Made by a program: the position numbers and the translations under genes. A stretch of 5,899 bases of DNA from an uncultured Cloacibacillus sp. (GTDB lineage Bacteria; Synergistota; Synergistia; Synergistales; Synergistaceae): positions 1-5,899 of the forward strand of contig CAKSWL010000145.1 of NCBI GenBank assembly GCA_934511335.1. Direction: 5' to 3'. Shown here one piece after another: positions 1 through 5,899 of this stretch; positions within the stretch are counted from its first letter, which is position 1; each line of letters begins with the position of its first letter. A model generated the notes under the pieces. That model did not search any database. It was not told where the DNA came from and saw nothing but the letters and a program-made list of their open reading frames with translations.

Positions 1-429
1 CTCAAAAACATCTCCATCGGCATCGCTTCGGCGAGCGGCAAATCGCGAATCCACAGCGGCGGCAAGAGCGACAGCAGTCCGTGGGGCGGCGCGCAGACCG
101 CCTTCCTCGAATCGATGGCGGAGGCGGGCAAGTCCGTCGTTGATTCTCTGGGCGGCAAGATACTCTACATCAATGTGATGAACAGGCTCTCAGTCGACTG
201 CGACTGCGACGGCAGTCCCGCCGAGCCCGACATGCATGATATTGGCATCTTGGCCTCGCTTGATCCTGTGGCGCTCGATAAGGCGTGTGTAGATCTCGTT
301 TATGCCGCGCCGGACGGCAAATCGCTCATCGAGCGTATAGAATCGCGCAGCGGCGCTCACGTCCTCGCGCACGGCGAAAAGATCGGCCTCGGCAGCCGGC
401 GGTACGAGTTGGTAAATATCGATAAGTAG
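1..429 (+). CDS. DUF362 domain-containing protein, C-terminal part (5' end outside window)
   Basis: The reading frame is open from base 1 and ends with TAG at 427-429, giving the last 142 residues of a longer protein. It resembles the C-terminal half of DUF362-family proteins, which often carry Fe-S cluster-binding regions and are common in anaerobes; their biochemical role is mostly unknown. Family-like stretches in the fragment are IHSGGK (17-22), the FLESMAEAGKSV run (35-46), YINVMNRLSVDCDCD (56-70) with Cys67 and Cys69, and DIGILASLDPVALDKAC (80-96). The internal ATG at 115 is not the start, because the conserved sequence continues upstream of it without a stop. A terminator follows 36 bases after the stop, so this gene ends its own transcription unit and is not part of the nickel operon. 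Family assignment is from remembered motifs and is fairly safe; function is unknown. Confidence 0.8.
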   Translation, partial: LKNISIGIASASGKSRIHSGGKSDSSPWGGAQTAFLESMAEAGKSVVDSLGGKILYINVMNRLSVDCDCDGSPAEPDMHDIGILASLDPVALDKACVDLVYAAPDGKSLIERIESRSGAHVLAHGEKIGLGSRRYELVNIDK

Positions 430-465
430 GCCGCCGATAAAAGCGCCGGACAGAAAAATTTTATG

Positions 466-495
466 CGGGAGCCGCGCAGCGGCCCCCCCTTTTTT
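466..495 (+). terminator. Rho-independent terminator after the DUF362 gene
   Basis: A stem GCCGC (471-475) / GCGGC (479-483) closes a three-base GCA loop. It is extended past one A/C mismatch by GGG (467-469) pairing with CCC (485-487), and a run of six T follows at 490-495. It lies 36 bases downstream of the DUF362 stop, the expected place for an intrinsic terminator. A second T run at 505-510 lies just beyond. Confidence 0.75.
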
Positions 496-579
496 ATCGC
501 GGCCTTTTTTGCGCAGGCTCGCCGCGCGCCGAGTGGTAAAATAACCGCAGGCATCCGTGAATGTGGAAATGACCAGGGA

Positions 580-605
580 GCGGGCTTTTTCGCGCGTCAG
601 CCCGC
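580..605 (+). other. Hairpin in the leader of the flavodoxin-like gene
   Basis: A perfect 7-bp inverted repeat, GCGGGCT (580-586) and AGCCCGC (599-605), encloses a 12-base loop. It is followed by a broken T-rich stretch (CTTTTACATTTT, 608-619) and then the ribosome binding site at 620-626. It could be a weak terminator or attenuator, or simply a stabilising 5' hairpin. In the rest of 430-632 I find no gene. A possible -10 box TAAAAT at 537-542 has no well-spaced -35. Confidence 0.4.
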
Positions 606-632
606 GGCTTTTACATTTTAGGAGGGAAAATC

Positions 633-1022
633 ATGAAGGTTTTGATGATCAACGGCGGCCCCAACGAACATGGCTGTACCTGCACGGCGCTGAACGAGGT
701 CGCCGGCGCGCTTTCCAAACACGGCACCGCCAGCGAGACGCTGTATCTCGGCAAAAAGCCTGTCGCCGGCTGTATCGCCTGCATGAAATGCCGGACGTCG
801 GGCCTCTGCGTGTTCGACGATCCGGTGAACGGGATCGCGCCCCGGCTCGACGAGTTCGGCGCGCTAGTCGTCGGTTCGCCGGTCTACTACGCGGGCCCCT
901 CGGGCCGGCTGTGCGCCTTCCTTGACCGCCTCTTTTTCAGCGGCGGCGGCCGGACGGCGGGCAAGCTCGCCGCTTTGGCGCTCTCCTGCCGCCGCGGCGT
1001 GGCCGCCCCTCTGAACGCGTAA
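633..1022 (+). CDS. Flavodoxin / NADPH-dependent FMN reductase-like protein, apparently truncated at the C-terminus
   Basis: This encodes 129 residues. The start is set by AGGAGGG at 620-626, six bases before the ATG. The N-terminus MKVLMINGGPNEHGCT (1-16) has the beta strand and phosphate loop of flavodoxin-like FMN-binding proteins. GCIACMKC (46-53) is the Cys-rich segment typical of the iron-sulfur flavoprotein / NAD(P)H-dependent oxidoreductase subgroup, and GSPVYY (81-86) is the second flavin-contact loop. Family members usually run to about 180-200 residues and, after the SCRRG region (here 118-122), continue with a segment leading to the last strands of the flavodoxin fold. Here only seven residues follow before TAA, and the DNA then becomes AT-rich intergenic sequence. 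The protein therefore seems to lack roughly the last third of the fold and may be a decaying gene. A short functional form cannot be excluded. The electron-transfer role is inferred from family only. Confidence 0.7.
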   Translation: MKVLMINGGPNEHGCTCTALNEVAGALSKHGTASETLYLGKKPVAGCIACMKCRTSGLCVFDDPVNGIAPRLDEFGALVVGSPVYYAGPSGRLCAFLDRLFFSGGGRTAGKLAALALSCRRGVAAPLNA

Positions 1023-1050
1023 AAGTTTTTATAAATCTTTTCCTAAAAAC

Positions 1051-1081
1051 TTGACTTAGAGCCAGCTCTAAGTGATACTCT
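1051..1081 (+). promoter_or_regulatory. Sigma70-type promoter with MerR-like geometry, likely promoter of the nickel/lar operon
   Basis: TTGACT at 1051-1056 is a strong -35 box. Downstream are two overlapping -10 candidates: GATACT (1074-1079, 17-bp spacer) and TACTCT (1076-1081, 19-bp spacer). Promoters controlled by MerR-family activators have long 19-20 bp spacers with the operator dyad inside, so the second reading fits the dyad found here. The 30 bases upstream (1021-1050) are A/T-rich and UP-element-like, in sharp contrast to the GC-rich surroundings. It is the only good promoter between the flavodoxin-like gene and larMN, and no gene boundary or clear terminator lies between it and larMN, so it probably drives the operon with transcription starting near 1086-1090. 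The start site is inferred. Confidence 0.65.
1054..1073. promoter_or_regulatory. Perfect 20-bp palindromic operator, MerR-family type
   Basis: ACTTAGAGC (1054-1062) and GCTCTAAGT (1065-1073) are perfect inverted repeats with a two-base CA centre. The dyad begins inside the -35 box and fills the spacer to the -10, which is where MerR-family dimers bind and untwist DNA. The CTTAGAG...CTCTAAG half-sites resemble those I know from MerR-family regulators of aldehyde or thiol stress and redox genes. The regulator is not encoded in the window. Whether the inducer is a metal or an electrophile cannot be read from the site. Confidence 0.65.
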
Positions 1082-1087
1082 ATCTTT

Positions 1088-1312
1088 ATCAGGCTGCGGA
1101 TGCGAGCAGCTCCCCGCGCCAAAGAGGGGCCCGTACCCCCGCGCGCCTCATGAAGAGGCGCCGTCGCGCCGCAGAAGCGGCGTCAGGACTCCGTCGCACA
1201 TAGTCTCCGCCACGAACCGACTTTTTACGATTGCCATGAAGGCGGTCTCTCTCCAGAAAGAGGGGGGCCTTTAGAGGCCGATCATGCAAATAAATATTGG
1301 AGGAAATCTATC
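1088..1312 (+). other. Hairpin-rich, apparently non-coding 5' leader of larMN; no known riboswitch recognised
   Basis: About 225 bases separate the predicted transcription start from the larMN ATG, and no credible gene is present. The stretch can fold into successive hairpins: GCTGC/GCAGC (1093-1097/1106-1110); CCCC/GGGG (1112-1115/1126-1129); a 7-bp stem GCGCCTC/GAGGCGC (1143-1149/1155-1161) with loop ATGAA; a 6-bp stem CGCCGC/GCGGCG (1167-1172/1177-1182) with loop AGAA; GACT/AGTC (1187-1190/1202-1205); a 10-bp stem with three G-U pairs (1244-1253/1260-1269); and GGCCT/AGGCC (1266-1270/1275-1279). The last two share 1266-1269 and exclude each other. Likewise GGGG at 1126-1129 can pair with CCCC on either side. 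I could not match it to cobalamin or NiCo riboswitch cores. It may be an undescribed regulatory leader or debris of a lost gene. The larMN ribosome binding site GGAGG is at 1299-1303. Confidence 0.4.
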
Positions 1313-2335
1313 ATGCACATGTCAGACGCTCTCTTATCGCCCGCCGTCGCCTTCGCGATGTGCGCGGCAAGCGGTGCGGCGATCGCCTATTCGGTCGCCA
1401 AAATGAAAAAAGAGGAATTATCGGAGAAAAAGCTGCCGATCATGGCCGTCGCGGGAGCCTTCGTCTTCGCGGCTCAGATGATCAACTTCACCATCCCCGC
1501 CACCGGCTCCAGCGGCCACATCGGCGGCGGCATCCTGCTTGCGGCGCTGCTCGGCGGTGCGCCGGCGTTGCTGGCGATCTCCGCGGTGCTCGTCATCCAG
1601 TGCCTCTTCTTCGCCGACGGCGGGCTGCTCGCGCTGGGCGGCAATATCTTCAATATGGGAGTTATCCCCTGCCTCGCGGTCTATCCGCTGCTCTTTAAAC
1701 CGCTGATGAAGATGGGGATCTCTTCGGGACGGCTCATGTTCGCCTCGGTGCTCGCAGTCGTCGCCGCCCTGCAGGCGGGGGCCTTCGCAGTCGTTTTGGA
1801 GACGCTCGTCTCCGGCATTACGGCGCTGCCCTTCTCCTCCTTCGTTCTGCTGATGCAGCCGATCCACCTGGCGATCGGCGTCGTCGAGGGGCTTGTCACC
1901 GGCGCGGTGCTCTCCTTCGTGTGGCGGATGCGCCCCGAGATACTGGAGAGCGCGGGAAGCGGCGCGGAGATTCCGGCGGGGCTGCCGACGAAAAAGGTCC
2001 TGGCGGCGTTTGCGGCGATGACTATCGTCACCGGCGCGCTGCTCTCCGGATTTGCCTCCTCTTATCCCGACGGCCTTGAATGGTCGATAATGAATGTGAC
2101 GGGAGCCGAGGAGCTTGAGGCCGCCGGCGGCGCCTATGAGAGCGCGGCGAGGATACAGGAGAAGACCGCTTTTATGCCCGATTACGACTACGCTGAACCC
2201 TCCGGGAGCGCGCCGGTCTCCGGCACTGCGGCGGCGGGCGTCATCGGTTCGGCGATAACTTTCGCGGCGGCGGCGCTCGCCGGAGCCGCGATTTCCCGCT
2301 CAAAGAAAAGCAAAGGCACGGCGGCCAAGGCGTAG
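1313..2335 (+). CDS. larMN: Nickel (cobalt) ECF transporter substrate-binding subunit, CbiM/NikM fused to a CbiN/NikN-like domain
   Basis: This 340-residue membrane protein should be the metal-binding S component of an energy-coupling-factor importer. GGAGG at 1299-1303 selects the ATG at 1313, giving MHMSDALLSP. In CbiM/NikM the N-terminal amine and His2 are metal ligands, so this exact start matters and the ATG at 1319 is unlikely to be used. Family motifs are MINFTIPATGSSGHIGGG (56-73, with His69), FADGGLLALGGNIFNMG (100-116) and QPIHLAIGVVEGLVTG (182-197, with His185 and Glu192). Hydrophobic helices fill most of 1-205. After a linker, a helix at about 228-250 leads into YPDGLEW (251-257), the mark of CbiN/NikN, and a last helix lies at about 304-327, followed by a basic tail. 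The fused M-N form and the lar genes behind it indicate nickel rather than cobalt, as in L. plantarum LarMN. Specificity itself is inferred from context. Confidence 0.9.
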   Translation: MHMSDALLSPAVAFAMCAASGAAIAYSVAKMKKEELSEKKLPIMAVAGAFVFAAQMINFTIPATGSSGHIGGGILLAALLGGAPALLAISAVLVIQCLFFADGGLLALGGNIFNMGVIPCLAVYPLLFKPLMKMGISSGRLMFASVLAVVAALQAGAFAVVLETLVSGITALPFSSFVLLMQPIHLAIGVVEGLVTGAVLSFVWRMRPEILESAGSGAEIPAGLPTKKVLAAFAAMTIVTGALLSGFASSYPDGLEWSIMNVTGAEELEAAGGAYESAARIQEKTAFMPDYDYAEPSGSAPVSGTAAAGVIGSAITFAAAALAGAAISRSKKSKGTAAKA

Positions 2336-2363
2336 CCGCGGCCGTTAGCGACGGTACGGATGG

Positions 2364-3176
2364 ATGGCGGATCTGCGCGGAAGCATATATGAAATATATT
2401 CTCTCGAGCAGCTGGCGGGAGGCGGCTCCGTCATCCATTCCCTTGACGCGCGGGCCAAGATCGCGGGCACCTTCTTTTACCTGGCCGCCGTCATCTCTTT
2501 CAGCGGCCATGAGCTTTCGGGGCTGGCGCCCTTCGTCCTCTATCCCGCCGTGGTTCTTTCGCTGGCGGAGGTCCCCGCCGGTATGATCTTCCGGCGAAGC
2601 CTCGCAGCGCTGCCCTTCTGTCTCTTCGCGGGGATATCCTCGGTTTTTTTTGACCGGCGCGTGCTCTTTACTCTCGGCGGCCTCGGCGTCACGGCTGGCT
2701 GGATGGCTCTTTTTGCGATCGTCTTCCGCACGCTTCTCTGTGTTTCGGCGGTGCTGGTCCTCGTCGCCGTCACTCCATTCTGCGAACTGACGGAGGGGCT
2801 GCGCCGCCTGCATCTGCCCGGCGTCCTTATTTCCCTGTTTGAGATGACCTACCGCTACCTGGGAACGCTTGCGGGCGAGGCTCTTTCGATGTACACCGCC
2901 TACTCTCTGCGCGGCGGCCTTAAAAAGGGCGTGGATATGAAAGACATGGGGAGCTTTGCGGGACAGCTGCTGCTGCGCAGCTTCGACCGCGCCGAGCGCG
3001 TCTATCAGGCGATGAAATGCCGCGGCTATCAGGATGCGCCGCCGGCCGCCGCGAGGGGGCGCCGCCTTGCCCTGCGCGACGCCGTGTTTTTGCTGCTCCT
3101 CTGCGGCTTCTCGCTGCTCTTTCGCCTAGTAAATCTTCCGCAGTTCATCGGGAGGCTCTTTTCATGCTTGATATAG
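2364..3176 (+). CDS. larQ: ECF transporter transmembrane (T) component, CbiQ/EcfT family
   Basis: This 270-residue integral membrane protein couples the ATPase to the metal-binding subunit. It opens with a soluble stretch containing HSLDARAKI (25-33), the conserved CbiQ start region. Hydrophobic segments lie at about 34-50, 52-72, 80-96, 105-137 and 237-256. TEGLRRLHLPGVLISLFEMTYRYLG (143-167) is a highly typical EcfT segment. The two coupling-helix Arg-Gly motifs that contact the ATPases are visible as SLRGG (181-185) and MKCRGY (217-222). The gene starts 28 bases after larMN. No strong Shine-Dalgarno precedes the ATG at 2364 (only GGTACGGATGG), so translation may depend on ribosomes coming from larMN. 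An ATG at 2360 is in another frame. Its end overlaps larO by 13 bases. Length is near that of family members. Confidence 0.9.
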   Translation: MADLRGSIYEIYSLEQLAGGGSVIHSLDARAKIAGTFFYLAAVISFSGHELSGLAPFVLYPAVVLSLAEVPAGMIFRRSLAALPFCLFAGISSVFFDRRVLFTLGGLGVTAGWMALFAIVFRTLLCVSAVLVLVAVTPFCELTEGLRRLHLPGVLISLFEMTYRYLGTLAGEALSMYTAYSLRGGLKKGVDMKDMGSFAGQLLLRSFDRAERVYQAMKCRGYQDAPPAAARGRRLALRDAVFLLLLCGFSLLFRLVNLPQFIGRLFSCLI

Positions 3177-3889
3177 AAAAGCTTTCCGTGACCTATCCAG
3201 ACGGCACGCAGGCCGTGACGGATGTCGGCTTCCGGCTGGCGCGCGGGGAGAACGCGGCGCTCATCGGCGCAAACGGTGCGGGGAAGACATCGCTGATCAT
3301 GGCGCTGGTCGGCGTGCTTCCCTCGACGGGAACGGTCAAGGCGGGGGGCGCGCAGCTTTCAAAAAAGAACCTCGCCGAAATACGCCGTAAGGTAGGCGTC
3401 CTCTTCCAGAACCCCGACGACCAGCTCTTTATGGCTTCGATCTACGATGATATCGCCTTCGGCCCGCGCAATATGGGACTTTCCGAAGAGGAGGCAGCGC
3501 GGCGCGTCGAGGAAAGCCTAGCGCTGCTGCATATCGAGCGTCTGCGCGATAAAACGGCGCTCAAAATGTCCGGAGGCGAAAAACGGATGGCGGCGCTTGC
3601 GGCGGTGCTTTCGATGGCCCCCGACATAATGCTCTTTGACGAGCCGACCGCCTTTCTCGACCCGAAGGCGCGGCGCAACCTGATAAAAGTGCTAAAAGCC
3701 CTGCCGCACACCAAGCTTATCGCCACCCACGACCTCGCCTTCGCCGCGGAGGTCTGCGAGCGCTCGATCCTGCTCAAAAGCGGAAGGCTCTTCGCGGACG
3801 GCCCCACGCAGAGGCTGCTCTATGACGCCGCCCTCATGGAAGACTGCGGCGTCGAGGCGCTGGACGACGGCAAAAGGAGTAGATTATGA
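3164..3889 (+). CDS. larO: ECF transporter ATPase (CbiO/NikO type)
   Basis: This 241-residue ABC ATPase powers nickel uptake. The start MLDIEKLSVTYPDG is chosen over upstream in-frame ATGs because ABC homology begins there and GGGAGG lies at 3150-3155, eight bases before ATG 3164. All nucleotide-binding elements are intact: A-loop Tyr11, Walker A GANGAGKTS (35-43), Q-loop Gln82 in FQNPDDQLF, signature MSGGEKRMAALA (135-146), Walker B IMLFDEP (155-161), D-loop FLDP (164-167) and the switch His189 in THD. The FQNPDDQLF Q-loop is typical of ECF ATPases. Only one ATPase is encoded, so it probably acts as a homodimer, as in group I (dedicated) nickel/cobalt ECF systems. It overlaps larQ by 13 bases and larE by 4 bases (ATGA), indicating translational coupling. 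Confidence 0.92.
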   Translation: MLDIEKLSVTYPDGTQAVTDVGFRLARGENAALIGANGAGKTSLIMALVGVLPSTGTVKAGGAQLSKKNLAEIRRKVGVLFQNPDDQLFMASIYDDIAFGPRNMGLSEEEAARRVEESLALLHIERLRDKTALKMSGGEKRMAALAAVLSMAPDIMLFDEPTAFLDPKARRNLIKVLKALPHTKLIATHDLAFAAEVCERSILLKSGRLFADGPTQRLLYDAALMEDCGVEALDDGKRSRL

Positions 3890-4635
3890 TGGAACTCGGC
3901 GAATTTTTCCGCGAAAACCCGCGGGCCGCGCTTGCCTTCTCGGGCGGCGCGGACTCCGCCTACCTGCTCTGTGCGGCGCTTAAATACGGCGCGCAGGTGC
4001 GCCCCTATTACGTGAAAACGCCTTTCCAGCCGCGCTTTGAGCTGGACGACGCGCTGCGTCTCGCGAAGGAGCTGGGGAGCGAACTCACCGTCATCGAGTA
4101 CGACATTACGGAGGACGGGCCGGTCGCCGCGAATCCTCCCGACCGCTGCTACCATTGCAAGAAAAAGCTTTTCGGCCTCCTGCTGCGCGAGCGGGCCGCG
4201 AGCGACGGCTTTTCCCTTATCATCGATGGCACCAATGCCTCCGACGACGCGGGCGACCGTCCGGGGATGCGCGCGACGGGCGAGCTCGGCGTCCGTTCGC
4301 CGCTGCGCGAATGCGGCCTCACCAAAAGCGAGATACGCGCGCGTTCCAAGGAGGCGGGGCTATTCACCTGGGACAAGCCGGCCTATGCCTGTCTTGCGAC
4401 GCGCATACCCGCGGGACGGCGGATCGACCGCGAACTGCTGGGGCGCGTGGAGGGCGCGGAAGAGGAGCTCTTCGCTCTCGGCTTCACCGACTTTCGCGTG
4501 CGCGTGTTCCACGAGGCGGCCCGCCTCCAGCTCCCCCCGGGGCAGATGGCGTTTGCGCTGGAAAAACGCGAAGAGATCTTGGCGAAGCTGAAAAAATATT
4601 TTGACATTGTCCTTCTTGATATGGAAACGAGGTAA
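3886..4635 (+). CDS. larE: Pyridinium-3,5-bisthiocarboxylate mononucleotide synthase (ATP-dependent sulfur transferase LarE)
   Basis: This 249-residue PP-loop ATPase adenylates the carboxylates of the LarB product and replaces them with thiocarboxylates, the sulfur ligands of the nickel pincer. The PP-loop SGGADS is at 19-24 and DGTNASD at 114-120. WDKPAYACLATRIPAG (162-177) contains Cys169, which I align with the sacrificial sulfur-donor cysteine (Cys176) of L. plantarum LarE. DRCYHCKKKLF (86-96) adds a CxxC pair, Cys88 and Cys91. Three cysteines near the active site suggest the class of LarE that holds an Fe-S cluster and takes sulfur from outside the protein, so it would not be consumed in one turnover. 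That is inference from remembered work on homologs. Translation starts at ATG 3886, overlapping the larO stop as ATGA. AAGGAG (3874-3879) serves this ATG or the adjacent one at 3889. larB follows after three bases. Confidence 0.93.
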   Translation: MMELGEFFRENPRAALAFSGGADSAYLLCAALKYGAQVRPYYVKTPFQPRFELDDALRLAKELGSELTVIEYDITEDGPVAANPPDRCYHCKKKLFGLLLRERAASDGFSLIIDGTNASDDAGDRPGMRATGELGVRSPLRECGLTKSEIRARSKEAGLFTWDKPAYACLATRIPAGRRIDRELLGRVEGAEEELFALGFTDFRVRVFHEAARLQLPPGQMAFALEKREEILAKLKKYFDIVLLDMETR

Positions 4636-4638
4636 AAG

Positions 4639-5394
<756 letters not shown>

Positions 5395-5397
5395 ACG

Positions 5398-5899
5398 ATG
5401 AAAACGCTTTACATCGACTGCGGCATGGGAGCCGCCGGAGACATGCTGACGGCGGCGTTGCTTGAGCTGCACCCGGACCCCGCCGCCTTTCTCGAAAGGA
5501 TGAACGCGCTTGCGCCGCCGGGCGTGAAAATATCCGCCCTTCCCTGCGTTAAGTGCGGCATCACCGGCACGCGCGTCGAAGTGCTGGTCGGCGGCGCGGA
5601 GGAAGAGAGCGCCGACGCCGAAGGGCCGCACGCGCATGTTCATGAGCATGCGCATGAAGAAGGACATGGCCACGGACACACGCACGAACATGGAGAGGGG
5701 CACGCACACGAACATCACCGCGGGGGACACAGCCACGCGGGGATGCACGAGATCGGGCACGTCGTTTCGCACCTCGACCTGCCGGAAAAGGTCCGCGCCG
5801 ACGTGCTCGCCGTCTACGCGCTTATCGCGGAGGCGGAGGGAAAGATACATGGGCGGCCCGTCTCCGAGGTCCATTTTCACGAGGTGGGGGCTTGGGACG
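5398..5899 (+). CDS. larC: Nickel insertion protein LarC (pyridinium-3,5-bisthiocarboxylate Ni chelatase), N-terminal part; runs off the window
   Basis: ATG at 5398 is preceded by AGGAGTG (5382-5388) and lies three bases after the larB stop. The 167 visible residues start MKTLYIDCGMGAAGDM, the LarC/DUF111 signature (about 4-16). ALPCVKCGITGTRVEV (47-62) and the conserved EVHFHEVGAWD (157-167), with His159, His161 and Glu162, close the visible part. Between them is a His-rich stretch (see separate entry) of the kind that can hold nickel. LarC is a CTP-dependent cyclometallase that puts Ni into the bisthiocarboxylate to give NPN. In L. plantarum the protein is made from larC1 and larC2 by ribosomal frameshifting; that junction lies beyond the window edge here, so it cannot be judged. 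Full-length LarC is about 400 residues. Confidence 0.93.
   Translation, partial: MKTLYIDCGMGAAGDMLTAALLELHPDPAAFLERMNALAPPGVKISALPCVKCGITGTRVEVLVGGAEEESADAEGPHAHVHEHAHEEGHGHGHTHEHGEGHAHEHHRGGHSHAGMHEIGHVVSHLDLPEKVRADVLAVYALIAEAEGKIHGRPVSEVHFHEVGAWD
5629..5760 (+). repeat. His-rich low-complexity segment within larC
   Basis: Codons 78-121 of larC encode 18 histidines in 44 residues, largely as alternating His-X with Ala, Glu and Gly between, plus Gly-His pairs. CAC and CAT codons are mixed, so the DNA is not a perfect tandem repeat; this suggests the protein composition is kept by selection and is not fresh slippage. Such tracts in nickel chaperones and transporters bind several Ni2+ ions. 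Confidence 0.85.

Noticed and set aside
557..925. A 122-codon plus-strand open frame overlapping the flavodoxin-like gene.
   Set aside because: It is a shifted-frame shadow: the 633 frame has the strong ribosome binding site and clear flavodoxin motifs.
1089..1289. Minus-strand open frame of 66 codons over the larMN leader.
   Set aside because: It is a low-complexity Arg/Ala translation across hairpins, with no ribosome binding site I could support and no known family.
1088..1312. Cobalamin riboswitch ahead of a CbiM-type gene.
   Set aside because: The conserved core (GGGAA...GGTG...CCCGC-ACTGT and the B12 box GCCACTG) is absent; only partial resemblance such as CCGCCACGAACC at 1207-1218 is present.
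1088..1312. NiCo (czcD) riboswitch.
   Set aside because: I could not find the paired conserved purine-rich segments (AGGCAA / GGGACAG-like) in the right arrangement. This was judged by eye from memory, so a covariance-model scan should decide.
3017..3163. N-terminal extension of larO from an upstream in-frame ATG.
   Set aside because: The added residues are an Arg/Ala/Pro-rich translation inside larQ with no ABC homology, while ATG 3164 has a good ribosome binding site and the usual ABC start.
4601..4629. Internal promoter before larB, from a perfect TTGACA at 4601-4606.
   Set aside because: No acceptable -10 box lies 16-19 bases downstream, and the hexamer encodes conserved residues of the LarE C-terminus.

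Overview
This is a GC-rich bacterial window with one compact plus-strand operon as its main content. The operon is a nickel importer followed by the biosynthesis genes for the nickel-pincer nucleotide (NPN), the cofactor first found in lactate racemase. GC-rich coding sequence, a DUF362 protein, a small Cys-rich flavodoxin-like protein and a lar operon fit a strict anaerobe of the gut or sludge type. A member of the Synergistota (Cloacibacillus-like) or a GC-rich Clostridia relative is plausible, but this is inference from gene content, since no rRNA or other marker is present.

Layout. Bases 1-429 hold the C-terminal end of a DUF362-family protein, closed by a good intrinsic terminator (466-495). 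Bases 633-1022 hold a flavodoxin/NADPH-dependent FMN-reductase-like gene with a strong ribosome binding site. It appears to have lost its C-terminal third, ending just where the sequence changes abruptly to AT-rich intergenic DNA. A promoter with a perfect 20-bp palindrome between -35 and -10, the geometry of MerR-family promoters, follows at 1051-1081. Next comes a leader of about 225 bases full of hairpins (about 1088-1312).

From 1313 to the right edge there are six tightly packed genes: larMN (CbiM/NikM fused to a CbiN/NikN-like PDGLE tail), larQ (CbiQ/EcfT transmembrane protein), larO (ECF ATPase), larE (sulfur transferase), larB (NaAD carboxylase/hydrolase) and larC (nickel insertion, cut by the window edge). 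LarMN, LarQ and LarO should bring Ni2+ into the cell. LarB makes the biscarboxylated pyridinium mononucleotide, LarE turns its carboxylates into thiocarboxylates, and LarC inserts nickel. The user of the cofactor, LarA or another LarA-like racemase/epimerase, is not in the window.

The system itself is known, from Lactiplantibacillus plantarum. The points most worth a second look are the unassigned structured leader, the MerR-like operator beside a broken gene, the multi-cysteine form of LarE, and the very His-rich insert in LarC.
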